Part shown: one piece after another, positions 1 through 7,565 of the stretch | How the letters are laid out: each line of letters opens with the position of its first letter | How positions within the stretch are numbered: the stretch's first letter is position 1 | Source of the DNA: a virus | Length of the DNA: 64,000 nt | Strand: one strand, 5' to 3' | Virus record (IMG/VR): IMGVR_UViG_3300012351_000008 | Coordinates: 1 to 64,000 of that record | Notes under the pieces: model-generated | What the model saw: the letters and a program-made list of their open reading frames with translations, nothing else | What the model was told of the DNA's origin: nothing | Database searches by the model: none | Translations under genes and position numbers: made by a program

Positions 1-782
1 GTGGCGTCAAGATGGTTTTCCCCGGCTGGCGTCAAGGGAGTGCCAGGGGGTGTCTGTTCTGGCTGAGTGGTTATAGAGCCACCTGGGTCGGATGATAATG
101 GTGGTATATCAGTTGCTTGTAGGATGTGAGCAATCTGTGCTCTGAGATCTGCTACTTCTCTTTCAAGCTTTTTTTCTTTTTCAGATTGATGAGAGGGCGC
201 GTCGTCGCTAGACGACATATTACTTTCTTTAAGAGTATCTTTAGAAGTATCTTTATTAATATCTTTAGCACGCTCAACTTGTGCTTGATCTTGTTCACCA
301 AACGTATCAGGCTTGTCATTTTTCGTGAACAAGCTTGTATTGTTTCGTGAACAAGTTTGTTCTATTTCGTGAACAAGTTGAGCGCTAGGAACCTTTGCAA
401 GCTCAACTTGTTCTTTTTGTGAACAAGAAAAGAAGAGCCTGTTAATCTCCCAAATATCAATAATTGTAATGTGATATTTGGGCATACCTTTTTCCCGCCC
501 GTTCCTCGCTTTTTCTCTTTGTATCTCTGCATGGACAAGACCTGCATCGTGGAGACGTGGCAGCATCTTACTTAGTGCGCTGACAGAGTATCTGGTCTGC
601 CCACTTAGTTCTCTCAGGGAAACAAAGCGTGGTTTCATATCCCAATAAATGCGACGAAGATCGCTATAGAGGTATTTCTCCTCTTTGGTAAGATCGCAAT
701 AAGCGATAAATAGGATGTTGGGAACGCGGGTGAAGTTTTTGGAATAACTCTCGTTATCAACTTTCTCGTCTTTGATACTCAT
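1..782 (-). CDS. Replication-initiator-like wHTH protein, C-terminus cut by window edge
   Basis: The frame is open from ATG at 782 to base 1, about 260 residues, and runs off the window. It starts inside the ATGA overlap with the methylase gene upstream, so the two are translationally coupled. Residues about 15-115 look like a winged-helix domain of phage replication initiators (motifs FTRVPNILFIAYCDLTKEEK and SVSALSKMLPRLHDAGLV). A polar linker follows with KDxx tetrapeptide repeats (KDIN-KDTS-KDTL), then a short coiled-coil-like Lys/Glu stretch and a Pro-rich tail. The linker DNA contains an iteron-like array (see 236-427), which supports an initiator role by analogy with lambda O. The domain assignment is by eye; a transcriptional regulator is the main alternative. 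Confidence 0.65.
   Translation of the reverse strand, partial: MSIKDEKVDNESYSKNFTRVPNILFIAYCDLTKEEKYLYSDLRRIYWDMKPRFVSLRELSGQTRYSVSALSKMLPRLHDAGLVHAEIQREKARNGREKGMPKYHITIIDIWEINRLFFSCSQKEQVELAKVPSAQLVHEIEQTCSRNNTSLFTKNDKPDTFGEQDQAQVERAKDINKDTSKDTLKESNMSSSDDAPSHQSEKEKKLEREVADLRAQIAHILQATDIPPLSSDPGGSITTQPEQTPPGTPLTPAGENHLDA
236..427. repeat. Candidate replication origin: 22-bp iterons plus AT-rich 12-mers
   Basis: Three copies of TTTCGTGAACAAG have their CGTGAACAAG cores starting at 324, 346 and 368, exactly 22 bp apart. A degenerate copy (TGTGAACAAG) is at 418-427, and an inverted CTTGTTCAC lies at about 290-298. Because 22 is not a multiple of 3, the repeats are read in different frames and cannot be explained by protein repetition. 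Next to them TATCTTTA recurs at 236, 248 and 260, a 12-bp period in AT-rich DNA resembling an unwinding element. The arrangement inside an initiator-like gene matches the lambda O/ori layout; function as an origin is inferred. Confidence 0.55.
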
Positions 783-1393
783 GCAGCACCGCCCACTTCT
801 TCCGTAGAATTTATAGTGACATCCCACATTTTGAGTGTGGAGTATGTTTGTTTTATAGGGCTGACGTGTTCAACAACTACGCCAAACTGTGAAAAGACCT
901 CGATGAATCGTTGTGTATTAGGACCGAGATAAACAAAACAGGTGCCAAACATCTGTTTATAGTTATTGGCTGTTTTATGTGGCACCAGGAAAGTAACCCG
1001 GTGGTCTGGAATACAGATAGGGAATTGCCAGAGAGGATAAAACCATTTAGCATTGACTTCAGTGGTTACCAGGGCTATAGCCTGATGAACTTTGCCTTGC
1101 TCATACGACTGGAGTAACTTCTCGATGAATAAACCTATGGTACTCTTACGTGTGGCTTGCATTTTGGCTGTGCGACCATAAGGGGGGTTCAGCCACAGAG
1201 TACGTGCTTGCCAATCCTGATCGAGTCCATTTTGTTCTTTGGTGTAGTAGCGATCAGCTTTAACGATTTGATTGGCTGCAGCACACGATGCCGGGTCCAG
1301 TTCGATTGAACCCATAACTAGACGTGCTGCCTCGGTATACTTTGGGGGAGTATACCATTCGGCGCTTTTTGTGACAGGGAGTATTTCACTCAT
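779..1393 (-). CDS. Phage DNA N-6-adenine methyltransferase (Dam family)
   Basis: This is a 204-residue SAM-dependent methylase of the phage Dam type (Pfam Dam-like), expected to methylate adenine in DNA. The catalytic motif NPPY is at residues 69-72 (LWLNPPYGR), preceded by SAEWYTPP near the N-terminus and ELDPASCAAAN, which is typical of the family's SAM-binding region. ATG 1393 is chosen over an in-frame start at 1414 because GGAGGGAATATC directly precedes it. The stop overlaps the next gene as ATGA. It may protect phage DNA from restriction or mark the origin; the latter is a guess from its position next to the initiator-like gene. Confidence 0.85.
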   Translation of the reverse strand: MSEILPVTKSAEWYTPPKYTEAARLVMGSIELDPASCAAANQIVKADRYYTKEQNGLDQDWQARTLWLNPPYGRTAKMQATRKSTIGLFIEKLLQSYEQGKVHQAIALVTTEVNAKWFYPLWQFPICIPDHRVTFLVPHKTANNYKQMFGTCFVYLGPNTQRFIEVFSQFGVVVEHVSPIKQTYSTLKMWDVTINSTEEVGGAA

Positions 1394-1579
1394 GATATTC
1401 CCTCCGATCACCACCCAGGTCTATTAGCCCATCTGTTATACAAGGCTTGCATTTCCTTGCCAAAACAGTGCATAATAGAGTTAGGCGGCGTAGTGAACTA
1501 AGGGTGCTATCGAACCGGGTCCAAGCGATAGATAGCACCTGAGCTGCTAAAGTTTTATTTTGTTGGCTGATGTCAGCCC

Positions 1580-1777
1580 TTAATTGCCGTCTTGAGATTC
1601 CCTCTCTTCGATGTAACGCCTTAATTCTTCGGGTTTGATCTTCCACCGACCTGTACGTCCACCAAGTTTGAAGCCGCGTATTTCTCCACTCTTGAGTTTC
1701 TCTCTGACGCTGGCCTCTGTCATTCTGAGAATGCGAGCCACATCCTCTGGTGTAAGTAGTTCTTCCATCGCTAGCAT
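1580..1777 (-). CDS. Small excisionase/MerR-like HTH protein
   Basis: This 65-residue protein is essentially one HTH_17-type domain: LLTPEDVARILRMTEASVREKL forms the helix-turn-helix, and FKLGGRTGRWKIKPEELRRYI the wing and following helix. Such proteins act as excisionases or small regulators. ATG 1777 is chosen because AGGAGGGCTACA precedes it; two other in-frame ATGs lack this. An extended -10 element lies about 35 bases upstream, so the gene may start its own transcript together with the methylase. With the integrase 19 kb away, excisionase is only one possibility. Confidence 0.75.
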   Translation of the reverse strand: MLAMEELLTPEDVARILRMTEASVREKLKSGEIRGFKLGGRTGRWKIKPEELRRYIEERESQDGN

Positions 1778-1812
1778 TGTAGCCCTCCTGCTGTATTCCA
1801 TAACCTACAGAT

Positions 1813-1821
1813 AGTATACCA
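1813..1821 (-). promoter_or_regulatory. Extended -10 promoter candidate
   Basis: On the minus strand the sequence is TGGTATACT, an extended -10, in an AT-rich stretch just upstream of the HTH gene. No good -35 is visible. The remainder of 1822-2024 shows no gene that I can support. Confidence 0.4.
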
Positions 1822-2024
1822 TAGGATTTTATATATATCTGTACCTTGCGTTTATTGTGCGTATATCCGTTATACTCACTGTTACATGTTTTGTTGTGCG
1901 CAGTTGCGTTATTGTCGAAATAAGAAATAAGTGTCACGTTGTCCTGCTTCCCTGTTATTCAGTTGGTTGGTCGTGTTGTGTCTGCATTGCTCGTTGATGT
2001 GCTTGCTCGTTTTTCGTGTGCAGT

Positions 2025-2126
2025 TCAGCACAGAGCAGGGCACGCAGTATGCCGGTCATTGGCAGCCGCGTCCTGTAGGTCTTTGATTTGGGCCTGGATA
2101 GCTGCGTAGCGTTGTTCTTCGTTCAT
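2025..2126 (-). CDS. 33-residue coupled small protein
   Basis: A short frame starts at ATG 2126 inside an ATGA overlap with the stop of the preceding gene. It encodes a 33-residue, Gln/Ala-rich, mostly helical peptide (begins MNEEQRYAAIQAQIKDLQ) ending CPALC. The exact 4-base overlap, the junction used throughout this operon, is the main support. No family is recognised. Confidence 0.45.
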   Translation of the reverse strand: MNEEQRYAAIQAQIKDLQDAAANDRHTACPALC

Positions 2127-2611
2127 AGTTGTGTGCCCTCCGGTAACTCAGGCATATCTGGTATGGCGTTGGCAATCTCCGCGATGGTGAGTCCTTCGTA
2201 TTTGGCGATGGTGCTGCCACTGGCTGGTATTGTTCGCCAGACGGTATGCAGTACGAGATCATAGGCCCGACGTGCAAGGAGTTGTATAACTTCCTGTCTT
2301 TCATTTATTTCCCAGAAGCGTTTTGCATCGAGCATATCAAGTGCATTCGTTTCGAGTAGTTCATCGATAAGTTGGTCAGCAAAGCCTATGAAGTGTGTAT
2401 CACGTCGGTTGTTATCAGATGGGACAACAGTTATCTTCACTGGCGTGTAACCTGTGTAGACGACCCGCTTCTGCATCGCGCGTACCATCGTCCAGGCGTT
2501 AGGTGCTTGAGCAACGCCATCAATGATGTCGGCTTCAGCGATAGTTTGCCAACCAGCGCCGTTATTGATTTGAAATTGTGCTTTGGGATTGTTTGCATTC
2601 ATAATTGTCAA
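2123..2611 (-). CDS. Unknown early protein, 162 aa
   Basis: This soluble protein has an Asn-rich start (MTIMNANNPKAQFQINNG) and an acidic, helical C-terminal half. No family is recognised. The start is taken as TTG 2611: it overlaps the previous stop as TTGA and lies 4 bases after GGAGG within a perfect anti-16S match (GGAGGTGAT). ATG 2602 is the alternative, but its spacing of about 13 is long. Function unknown. Confidence 0.7.
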   Translation of the reverse strand: MTIMNANNPKAQFQINNGAGWQTIAEADIIDGVAQAPNAWTMVRAMQKRVVYTGYTPVKITVVPSDNNRRDTHFIGFADQLIDELLETNALDMLDAKRFWEINERQEVIQLLARRAYDLVLHTVWRTIPASGSTIAKYEGLTIAEIANAIPDMPELPEGTQL

Positions 2612-3000
2612 ATCACCTCCGTTGTTATGAGCAAAGAAAGACAGCCCTCTTTGTGCTGAAAGCCAGGGATAAGTTCAATGCGATCCTTGAAGGCACTGCT
2701 ATATCCTGCGTAATAGGCCCTACAATCACGGCAAGAGACTTCGATGTGACCTTCGTGGCCCTCCTCCACTGTGACTATGGTGGCTTGGATGTGTTGTACC
2801 ATGCGCTGGTAGACATCTGTGTCGATGCGAACCCATGGGGGCACTCCACCTTCTGCACTCATCACATTTTTGAGTCGAAAGGCTATGCTAGTAATGACTC
2901 TCTCGCGTTGTGCGGGATGAAGTGTGATAATATTGCCGCATTCTTGAAATAGCTCAGAAATAACGGTGCTAACGATTTCGCTCAGTCTCACGGTTGTCAT
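2608..3000 (-). CDS. Unknown protein with C-terminal Cys/His cluster
   Basis: About 130 residues. The N-terminal half is helical (SEIVSTVISELFQECGN). The C-terminal half has SCRDCRAYY and HKEGC, four possible zinc ligands that suggest a small metal-binding fold. ATG 3000 overlaps the previous stop as ATGA; ATG 3006 is an alternative. It belongs to the early operon. Function unknown. Confidence 0.7.
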   Translation of the reverse strand: MTTVRLSEIVSTVISELFQECGNIITLHPAQRERVITSIAFRLKNVMSAEGGVPPWVRIDTDVYQRMVQHIQATIVTVEEGHEGHIEVSCRDCRAYYAGYSSAFKDRIELIPGFQHKEGCLSLLITTEVI

Positions 3001-3272
3001 CTCCATGTAATAAATTGTCTCATCCAGTCTAGTTCTTGTTGGATTGCTGCGAATGAGGCATATTCTGCTCTGCTCAGTTCAATGAAATCGGTAATCAGGT
3101 CCCGCTTGAAATCGGCTATGGATTCGCCTTTGGTTGCGCCCAAACCGTAGACGGTCGTATGTTCATTGGTAACAGAGTACCAACCGTCAATGGTACGGTG
3201 AATGGTTACTACGATAGGTTGGGCAAACTTGCGATGAGAGGGCAGCCTGCCGGAGAGATGGTGTGTGCTCAT
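2997..3272 (-). CDS. Unknown 91-aa protein, HicB-like fold possible
   Basis: The segment VTIHRTIDGWYSVTNEHT, followed by GATKGESIADFKRDLITDFIEL, resembles the beta-beta-beta-alpha pattern of HicB-like proteins. No HicA partner is adjacent, so a toxin-antitoxin role is not supported. ATGA overlaps link it on both sides. Confidence 0.65.
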   Translation of the reverse strand: MSTHHLSGRLPSHRKFAQPIVVTIHRTIDGWYSVTNEHTTVYGLGATKGESIADFKRDLITDFIELSRAEYASFAAIQQELDWMRQFITWR

Positions 3273-3580
3273 GGTTGTGACTCCTCTGGTTTATCGATGA
3301 GGGTCTGACTATAAGGCTCAGAATATTCCAGCAATTGGAATTGCCATTTATCATCGAGCATTGAGATGACATTGACGAGATTATGCTTTGCCGATACATG
3401 GAGTTCTTCATTCTCGTACCATGCTTGTTCAACTTTGAAGTAGTAAAGAGTTGTCTCGAAGGTCACGACAATACGTTTGCCTACCAGTTGCGCAGGAAGG
3501 GTTTCATTTTCTTCTCGGGCAAATGGGTTTATGATAAAGCACATGTGTCTGTCGCGCATGTAAAGAATGCCTTTTTTCAT
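3269..3580 (-). CDS. Unknown early protein, 103 aa
   Basis: The start is set at ATG 3580, which overlaps the preceding stop as ATGA; a longer upstream frame would run into the neighbouring gene. The protein looks beta-rich (MRDRHMCFIINPFAREENE, RIVVTFETTLYYFKVEQAWYE). No family recognised. Confidence 0.65.
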   Translation of the reverse strand: MKKGILYMRDRHMCFIINPFAREENETLPAQLVGKRIVVTFETTLYYFKVEQAWYENEELHVSAKHNLVNVISMLDDKWQFQLLEYSEPYSQTLIDKPEESQP

Positions 3581-3855
3581 ACTGGTATCTCCATCTCCTC
3601 TTCCAACCAACGCAAAAAGCTTATGGCATCCTCAATTCCGTAGCCCTGCTCTAACACCTCCTCACTCAGCCACATGTCACGGATGAGGCGAGAGAGCCAT
3701 AAGCGTGGTACAAGTTCGCCTGGCTTAAGTGGCATGGCCTTGATAGTGGTAATGCACTTCTGACGAAGCACTTCATCGTGGATGCCACTGTCGGTTGCGC
3801 CTCCATCATAAGCGTAGAGGCCATCTAACGCGTCGCGTAGTTCTTGTTCTGTCAT
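3577..3855 (-). CDS. Unknown early protein, 92 aa
   Basis: Small acidic helical protein (MTEQELRDALDGLYAYDGG ... AISFLRWLEEEMEIPV). Start and stop both lie in 4-base overlaps with neighbours. Function unknown. Confidence 0.65.
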   Translation of the reverse strand: MTEQELRDALDGLYAYDGGATDSGIHDEVLRQKCITTIKAMPLKPGELVPRLWLSRLIRDMWLSEEVLEQGYGIEDAISFLRWLEEEMEIPV

Positions 3856-4280
3856 GACTCATCTCCATCAGGCTCTACCGTGACATTGCCACGCAGAATC
3901 ATCGTGCAACCATAACCACTCTTACATGAGCAGGCGTGTGGTGGTGTACGGGCCAGCCACACGTAGCCATCGCGTCCTGGTTTAGCCTCTTTGACAAAGC
4001 CACAGGGCTGCCCGTCTAGCGTGGACTTCCAGAAGCGAGGTAAAAGCCATTGCCGAACGCTGATAGTGCCCTCTTCTTGCTCTGGTATCTCTTCAGGGTG
4101 ACACTGCCAGCAAGAACACTCGTGATCCTGCGCAACTGCTGCAAGTTGGGTATGATTGCCTTGAGGTGTGATGGATATGCCCTCTAACACTATTTGGCGC
4201 GGGTGTGGTTGAAGTGCTAGGCCTCGCCTGGAGATGAGACCGTCCCATCTTACATCGAGAAAACCGCCATTTTTACTCAT
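3852..4280 (-). CDS. Unknown Cys-rich early protein, 142 aa
   Basis: Contains ECSCWQCHPEE in the middle and HACSCKSGYGC near the end, seven cysteines in two clusters, so metal binding is likely. The first part (FLDVRWDGLISRRGLALQPH) is unclassified. It starts at ATG 4280 after GGAAGGCAGCAGAGC. Function unknown. Confidence 0.65.
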   Translation of the reverse strand: MSKNGGFLDVRWDGLISRRGLALQPHPRQIVLEGISITPQGNHTQLAAVAQDHECSCWQCHPEEIPEQEEGTISVRQWLLPRFWKSTLDGQPCGFVKEAKPGRDGYVWLARTPPHACSCKSGYGCTMILRGNVTVEPDGDES

Positions 4281-4351
4281 GCTCTGCTGCCTTCCGTAAA
4301 TATTGGGTAACTATCATTTTCCGCTATCCGCCGAGCCGATTGCTACCGGGC

Positions 4352-4702
4352 TCACGCTTGACTGCCTGTCGTGCCAGCAGAACCTGAAAGCTCGTTGTTA
4401 CTCTCTTGCTCCAATGTCTTCAGCAACTCCACGATTTGCTCCTCGTTCAGCGATTCAATATCCCAACGCCAGCCGAGGCACAGCCAGATTGCGCCACCGG
4501 CTGAACGTGCCACCATGACTGCATTGGACTTGCGATAGTGTGGCGAACTAACAATATGGCGATCCGCTTCGATCAGATGAGGTGGAACTTTGTTCATCTG
4601 GCATGTCCAGCCATGTTTGGTACAGATTGCTTTGATTTGCCTCGTGCTAAGACGGGTTACATCTTTACCTGTCTCTAGCCCATTTTGCTTAGATATTTGC
4701 AT
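4352..4702 (-). CDS. Unknown early protein, 116 aa
   Basis: Start placed at ATG 4702 (MQISKQNGLETGKDVTRLST). The frame stays open further upstream to 4801, but that part overlaps a 20-bp palindrome and likely promoter sequence, so the short form is preferred. A basic N-terminal segment (RQIKAICTKHGWTCQMNKVP) could bind nucleic acid. The C-terminus is Ser/Gly-rich. Function unknown. Confidence 0.55.
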   Translation of the reverse strand: MQISKQNGLETGKDVTRLSTRQIKAICTKHGWTCQMNKVPPHLIEADRHIVSSPHYRKSNAVMVARSAGGAIWLCLGWRWDIESLNEEQIVELLKTLEQESNNELSGSAGTTGSQA

Positions 4703-4754
4703 GATTGTGTGTATCCACTTTCCACATATGATAATATTGTTCGTGATGTGTTGT

Positions 4755-4774
4755 ACCTGTGTAATTACACAGGT
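4755..4774. promoter_or_regulatory. Perfect 20-bp palindrome, operator candidate
   Basis: ACCTGTGTAATTACACAGGT is a perfect palindrome. On the minus strand a -35-like TTGCAC lies 18 bases upstream of TAATTA, which is the palindrome's centre, so a dimeric repressor bound here would cover the -10. This fits an internal operator controlling the genes below 4702. The binding protein is unknown. Confidence 0.5.
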
Positions 4775-4789
4775 GTGTGAAATAAGTGC

Positions 4790-4828
4790 AAGAGCCTGCA
4801 TTGACGGTTGAGAGTCGTGCAGGCTCTT
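4790..4828. terminator. 11-bp stem-loop after the 4834-5115 gene
   Basis: AAGAGCCTGCA at 4790-4800 pairs perfectly with TGCAGGCTCTT at 4818-4828. It sits just past the stop of the gene ending at 4834. The U-tract is weak on both strands, so it may be a pause or weak bidirectional terminator. Confidence 0.45.
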
Positions 4829-4833
4829 TGCGT

Positions 4834-5115
4834 TTAGTTTGTTCTCATTGCCGCCAGCCGCTTTTCATGGATAGCATTCAGCACTTGGCAACTCTGGCAC
4901 TGGCAATCAATAAAGTTGTAGCCTTTAGCGTAGTGAGTCCCACCACAGGGCACGATTACATCACCGCAGAACTCCACCATCTCAATGATACGGTTGCCAG
5001 TATGTAGGGCAACGCCCCAATCGGTAATGGGTTCGAGGGTGAACTGCTGGCCTTCTTTGACTTCGGGCAGTTCGTCAAGGGCCAGGGTGATAAGTTGCGC
5101 TAGGGCTTCAAACAT
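4834..5115 (-). CDS. Unknown early protein with CxCxxC motif, 93 aa
   Basis: Short protein with DCQCQSCQVL near the C-terminus and VIVPCGGTHYAKGYNF before it, so a small metal site is possible. The start overlaps the previous stop by one base (TAATG). Function unknown. Confidence 0.65.
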   Translation of the reverse strand: MFEALAQLITLALDELPEVKEGQQFTLEPITDWGVALHTGNRIIEMVEFCGDVIVPCGGTHYAKGYNFIDCQCQSCQVLNAIHEKRLAAMRTN

Positions 5116-5552
5116 TATTCATCCTCCTGAGAGTTGAGTATCTCATTCACTTTCTGGACATTTTCATCATCAGTGAGAAAGTTGCCGAGATGCCAACTGC
5201 GACGACGTATCTGCAGTGCTGTCATAGCAACTTGGAAGTTCTGTTCGTCCAGACTGGTCACGAAATCAACAGGAGAGGCCTGTGTGTATCCTGCGTTAAA
5301 CAAATTGCCTGCCAACTGAATGAGAGCAAGATAGCCACCAGACCAGTGCTCATTGGCTATTAGCTCATCAAACTTGATCCCATCGCGACCCACGTAACTC
5401 TTAGCTCGTTCCCACGTGCCACTATTGGAAGTCAAAATGTATAGTGCCGCCCCGTACTCCTCGTTAATGTGCCCTTCGTAGATTTTTCCGGTTTGTTGAA
5501 TGGCAACAAGGAAACGCTGTCTGTGATTCTCGGATTTGAAAATGATTTTCAT
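5115..5552 (-). CDS. DUF6075-like conserved protein, 145 aa
   Basis: MKIIFKSENHRQRFLVAIQQ at the start, then EEYGAALYILTS, GRDGIKFDELI, SGGYLALIQLAGNLFN, recalls a conserved family of plasmid- and phage-borne proteins annotated DUF6075. The match is from memory. No biochemical role is known to me. ATG 5552 overlaps the preceding stop as ATGA. Confidence 0.7.
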   Translation of the reverse strand: MKIIFKSENHRQRFLVAIQQTGKIYEGHINEEYGAALYILTSNSGTWERAKSYVGRDGIKFDELIANEHWSGGYLALIQLAGNLFNAGYTQASPVDFVTSLDEQNFQVAMTALQIRRRSWHLGNFLTDDENVQKVNEILNSQEDE

Positions 5553-5848
5553 TTGTGATCCTCGTACTGCTTGATAATGTGTTGCACCATCTTATGTACT
5601 CGCTCAATATCATCTGGTGTTGGTAACAATCCCTCGCGTTCGAGATAAGCGTGCTCTATCTCGCGCATCTTTGCAAAGAGTTCACTATCGTGTGCAGCCC
5701 GCTCTTCTAGCTCAATCGTCAGGTCAAGGTCGTGGTCATCCCACGGGTGTTTGTCGAAGAGTGCCTGATACAGTGCGATATCATTGGCTCTGCTCAGTTG
5801 TTCGCCACGTTGCGCGGCGGCGATGGCTTGCTCGAAAAAGTCTTTCAC
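5549..5848 (-). CDS. Unknown early protein, 99 aa
   Basis: Helical, strongly acidic protein (ERAAHDSELFAKMREIEHAY). ATGA overlaps on both sides. No family recognised. Confidence 0.65.
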   Translation of the reverse strand: MKDFFEQAIAAAQRGEQLSRANDIALYQALFDKHPWDDHDLDLTIELEERAAHDSELFAKMREIEHAYLEREGLLPTPDDIERVHKMVQHIIKQYEDHK

Positions 5849-6381
5849 AATATTTCCTCTTCATCCTCGGTGACTATGAGATCGTTTGCCTTGACCTCGA
5901 TTGTTCCCTTATCGGTGCGGCGTTCCCCTTGCCACTTCACGGAGCCATTCAGGGCATAGCCCCACGGGCTAAGAAAGTGCTGGATAAGAAATTGCAGCCA
6001 TTCTACGTAGTCGTAGAACTTCTCTGCTCCATTCCACTTAATGGCTGTCCCTTGCTCATTAGGTGCCCATTTGCACCATAAGCCAGGAACGCCAGCAGGA
6101 GTGGGGTTATAGTTAACCAGAGCAGGATGATAAGCTGGACGCCCATTGCAGCTATAGTGTGTGAGGCTGATACTGTAATCTGTAATCCCGGTAAAGTAGA
6201 TGCTGAATAAGCCTAATGGTAGTTCTGCTGCTTCGCGTATTGGATCGGGGATAGATGGTAACATGCTCTCATTCCACAGCATATGGCGCGTCTCCGCAAA
6301 ACGCTCAAGGTAGGCTTTGTGTCCTGGCGTTAGTGGTTTGTCTAAATCGAATTGTCCTTCAAATGTTGTCGTGTATCCCAT
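5845..6381 (-). CDS. Conserved phage/plasmid protein with GYTTTFEGQF start
   Basis: From ATG 6381 the 178-residue protein begins MGYTTTFEGQFDLDKPLTPG and contains GLWCKWAPNEQGTAIKWNG followed by EKFYDYVEWLQFLIQHFL. It belongs to a widely spread family of mobile-element proteins with no assigned function. The upstream open frame to 6453 is ignored because the family normally starts at this Met and it would overlap the previous gene. Confidence 0.75.
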   Translation of the reverse strand: MGYTTTFEGQFDLDKPLTPGHKAYLERFAETRHMLWNESMLPSIPDPIREAAELPLGLFSIYFTGITDYSISLTHYSCNGRPAYHPALVNYNPTPAGVPGLWCKWAPNEQGTAIKWNGAEKFYDYVEWLQFLIQHFLSPWGYALNGSVKWQGERRTDKGTIEVKANDLIVTEDEEEIL

Positions 6382-6398
6382 CGTTAACTTGCTTTCTG

Positions 6399-6908
6399 CT
6401 AGTGGTTGTAAATTGCCGGATTTTCGCAGTTCTTCAATGCCCACTTCACCCACCAGTCTAGCCAGACGAGTCTGGCTAGGATAGGGTCAAGTCCATTGCT
6501 AACGTAGTCATTGCCCCAATGGAATTCATCAAATCCAGGTTGCGCATCAGGGTGTCTTGCTTTCCATCGGTTGAGGGCCTGCTCAATAGCCAGAGCGTGT
6601 TCAACATGGAGTGCTGTATGTCCAGGGTGCTCACGCATAAGACCGGTTTCACGGTTGAAGAAGAGATCGCGGAGTCCCACCTCATCGCAGAACTCTCCCC
6701 ACTGGCTATAGCCGGGATGTCTGCCATTGCTGTTTTTCGTCATTTCATCGTTGGGGAATGTTGGCGCGTCCGGTTGGTGTATCTCTTTGACCATAGGATC
6801 GTAGTAACAAACTTTGCCATTGACGACGCGAGAGTAGCCTGTGGTGTACTCTTCGTCCTCTTCGATTGGCTCCATTTTGAGTTCGCCGATGTAGATTGAA
6901 TAACTCAT
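6399..6908 (-). CDS. Unknown early protein, 169 aa
   Basis: Soluble and Trp-rich at the C-terminus (ARLVWLDWWVKWALKNCEN). The central part (GHTALHVEHALAIEQALNRW) is helical with several His. No family recognised. ATG 6908 overlaps the preceding stop as ATGA. Confidence 0.65.
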   Translation of the reverse strand: MSYSIYIGELKMEPIEEDEEYTTGYSRVVNGKVCYYDPMVKEIHQPDAPTFPNDEMTKNSNGRHPGYSQWGEFCDEVGLRDLFFNRETGLMREHPGHTALHVEHALAIEQALNRWKARHPDAQPGFDEFHWGNDYVSNGLDPILARLVWLDWWVKWALKNCENPAIYNH

Positions 6909-7189
6909 GCTTGTGCCTCCTGAACTGTGGTTTGTTGCTTCTCTGCCATAATCGCGGCAATTTGACGATCAACCTTTTCCTGGTGCTTATCGTATCGGGC
7001 CTCAAGCAATGCCTGGTTCTCTGGTGTATCAGGGAGGACAGCATCAGATTTGCAAATGCTACGAACGCCTGTAGACCACTTGACGCGCACATACTCAGTA
7101 CTCTCGCGGGTCCAACTTTCAAGAACAAAGCCTTCGTAGATGCCATCACTGATGTTCTTCTTGAGCACTTTGTCAAATTCTGCGTACAT
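6905..7189 (-). CDS. Unknown early protein, 94 aa
   Basis: The first 50 residues look like a small beta-barrel (YEGFVLESWTRESTEYVRVK), followed by a charged helix (ALLEARYDKHQEKVDRQIAA). It starts at ATG 7189, 2 bases after the preceding stop. Function unknown. Confidence 0.65.
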   Translation of the reverse strand: MYAEFDKVLKKNISDGIYEGFVLESWTRESTEYVRVKWSTGVRSICKSDAVLPDTPENQALLEARYDKHQEKVDRQIAAIMAEKQQTTVQEAQA

Positions 7190-7191
7190 GA

Positions 7192-7398
7192 TTATTCCTC
7201 TCCCAGCATCTCCCTGATATCGAGGATGTCTCCCATCGCTTGTGTCAGATCCAGGTCTATTTTCTTGAGTGCCAAGTCCTTGTGTAGCGGCGAGAGTGTA
7301 TCTAAGGCACTCTGTACTGTAACCTCAAGATTGTAGATGAGATCACGTAGACGGTCTTCATCGATGCGACTTTGCTTCGTGGTTGCTTCAGCGTTCAT
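7192..7398 (-). CDS. Small helical protein, first gene after minus promoter
   Basis: A 68-residue, all-helical, Leu-rich acidic protein (DRLRDLIYNLEVTVQSALDT). It is the promoter-proximal gene of the leftward transcript from 7456-7485. Function unknown. Confidence 0.6.
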   Translation of the reverse strand: MNAEATTKQSRIDEDRLRDLIYNLEVTVQSALDTLSPLHKDLALKKIDLDLTQAMGDILDIREMLGEE

Positions 7399-7455
7399 AT
7401 CAGCCCTTTCTCATTATAATTCTTGTGTTCAATATCGTACAATCATATTGTCTAA

Positions 7456-7485
7456 ATTATAGATTATGGTACTACTGTATGTCAA
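7456..7485 (-). promoter_or_regulatory. Leftward sigma-70-type promoter
   Basis: On the minus strand TTGACA (7480-7485) is followed, after 18 bases, by a consensus TATAAT (7456-7461). It drives the genes from 7398 leftward. Confidence 0.75.
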
Positions 7486-7504
7486 GTGCTAACGTTTTAT
7501 CGGA

Positions 7505-7532
7505 TTGACGTGATATCATAATTGTGTATAAT
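7505..7532 (+). promoter_or_regulatory. Rightward promoter of the 7566 HTH gene
   Basis: TTGACG (7505-7510), 16-base spacer, TATAAT (7527-7532). It lies back to back with the leftward promoter, so the small HTH gene may regulate both. Confidence 0.7.
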
Positions 7533-7565
7533 TAAAGACAGAGTAATCAGCCTGAGGAGGGAATC

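Noticed and set aside
236-427. Iteron cluster as a possible CRISPR array
   Set aside because: Units of 22 bp with only about 9 bases between cores, no spacer-length variation and no cas genes nearby.
1386-1937. 183-codon minus-strand frame across the small HTH gene
   Set aside because: It conflicts with the well-supported HTH frame and its SD, and the product has no coherent composition.
2997-3272. HicB antitoxin of a toxin-antitoxin pair
   Set aside because: No HicA-like partner beside it, and the similarity is only a general strand-helix pattern.
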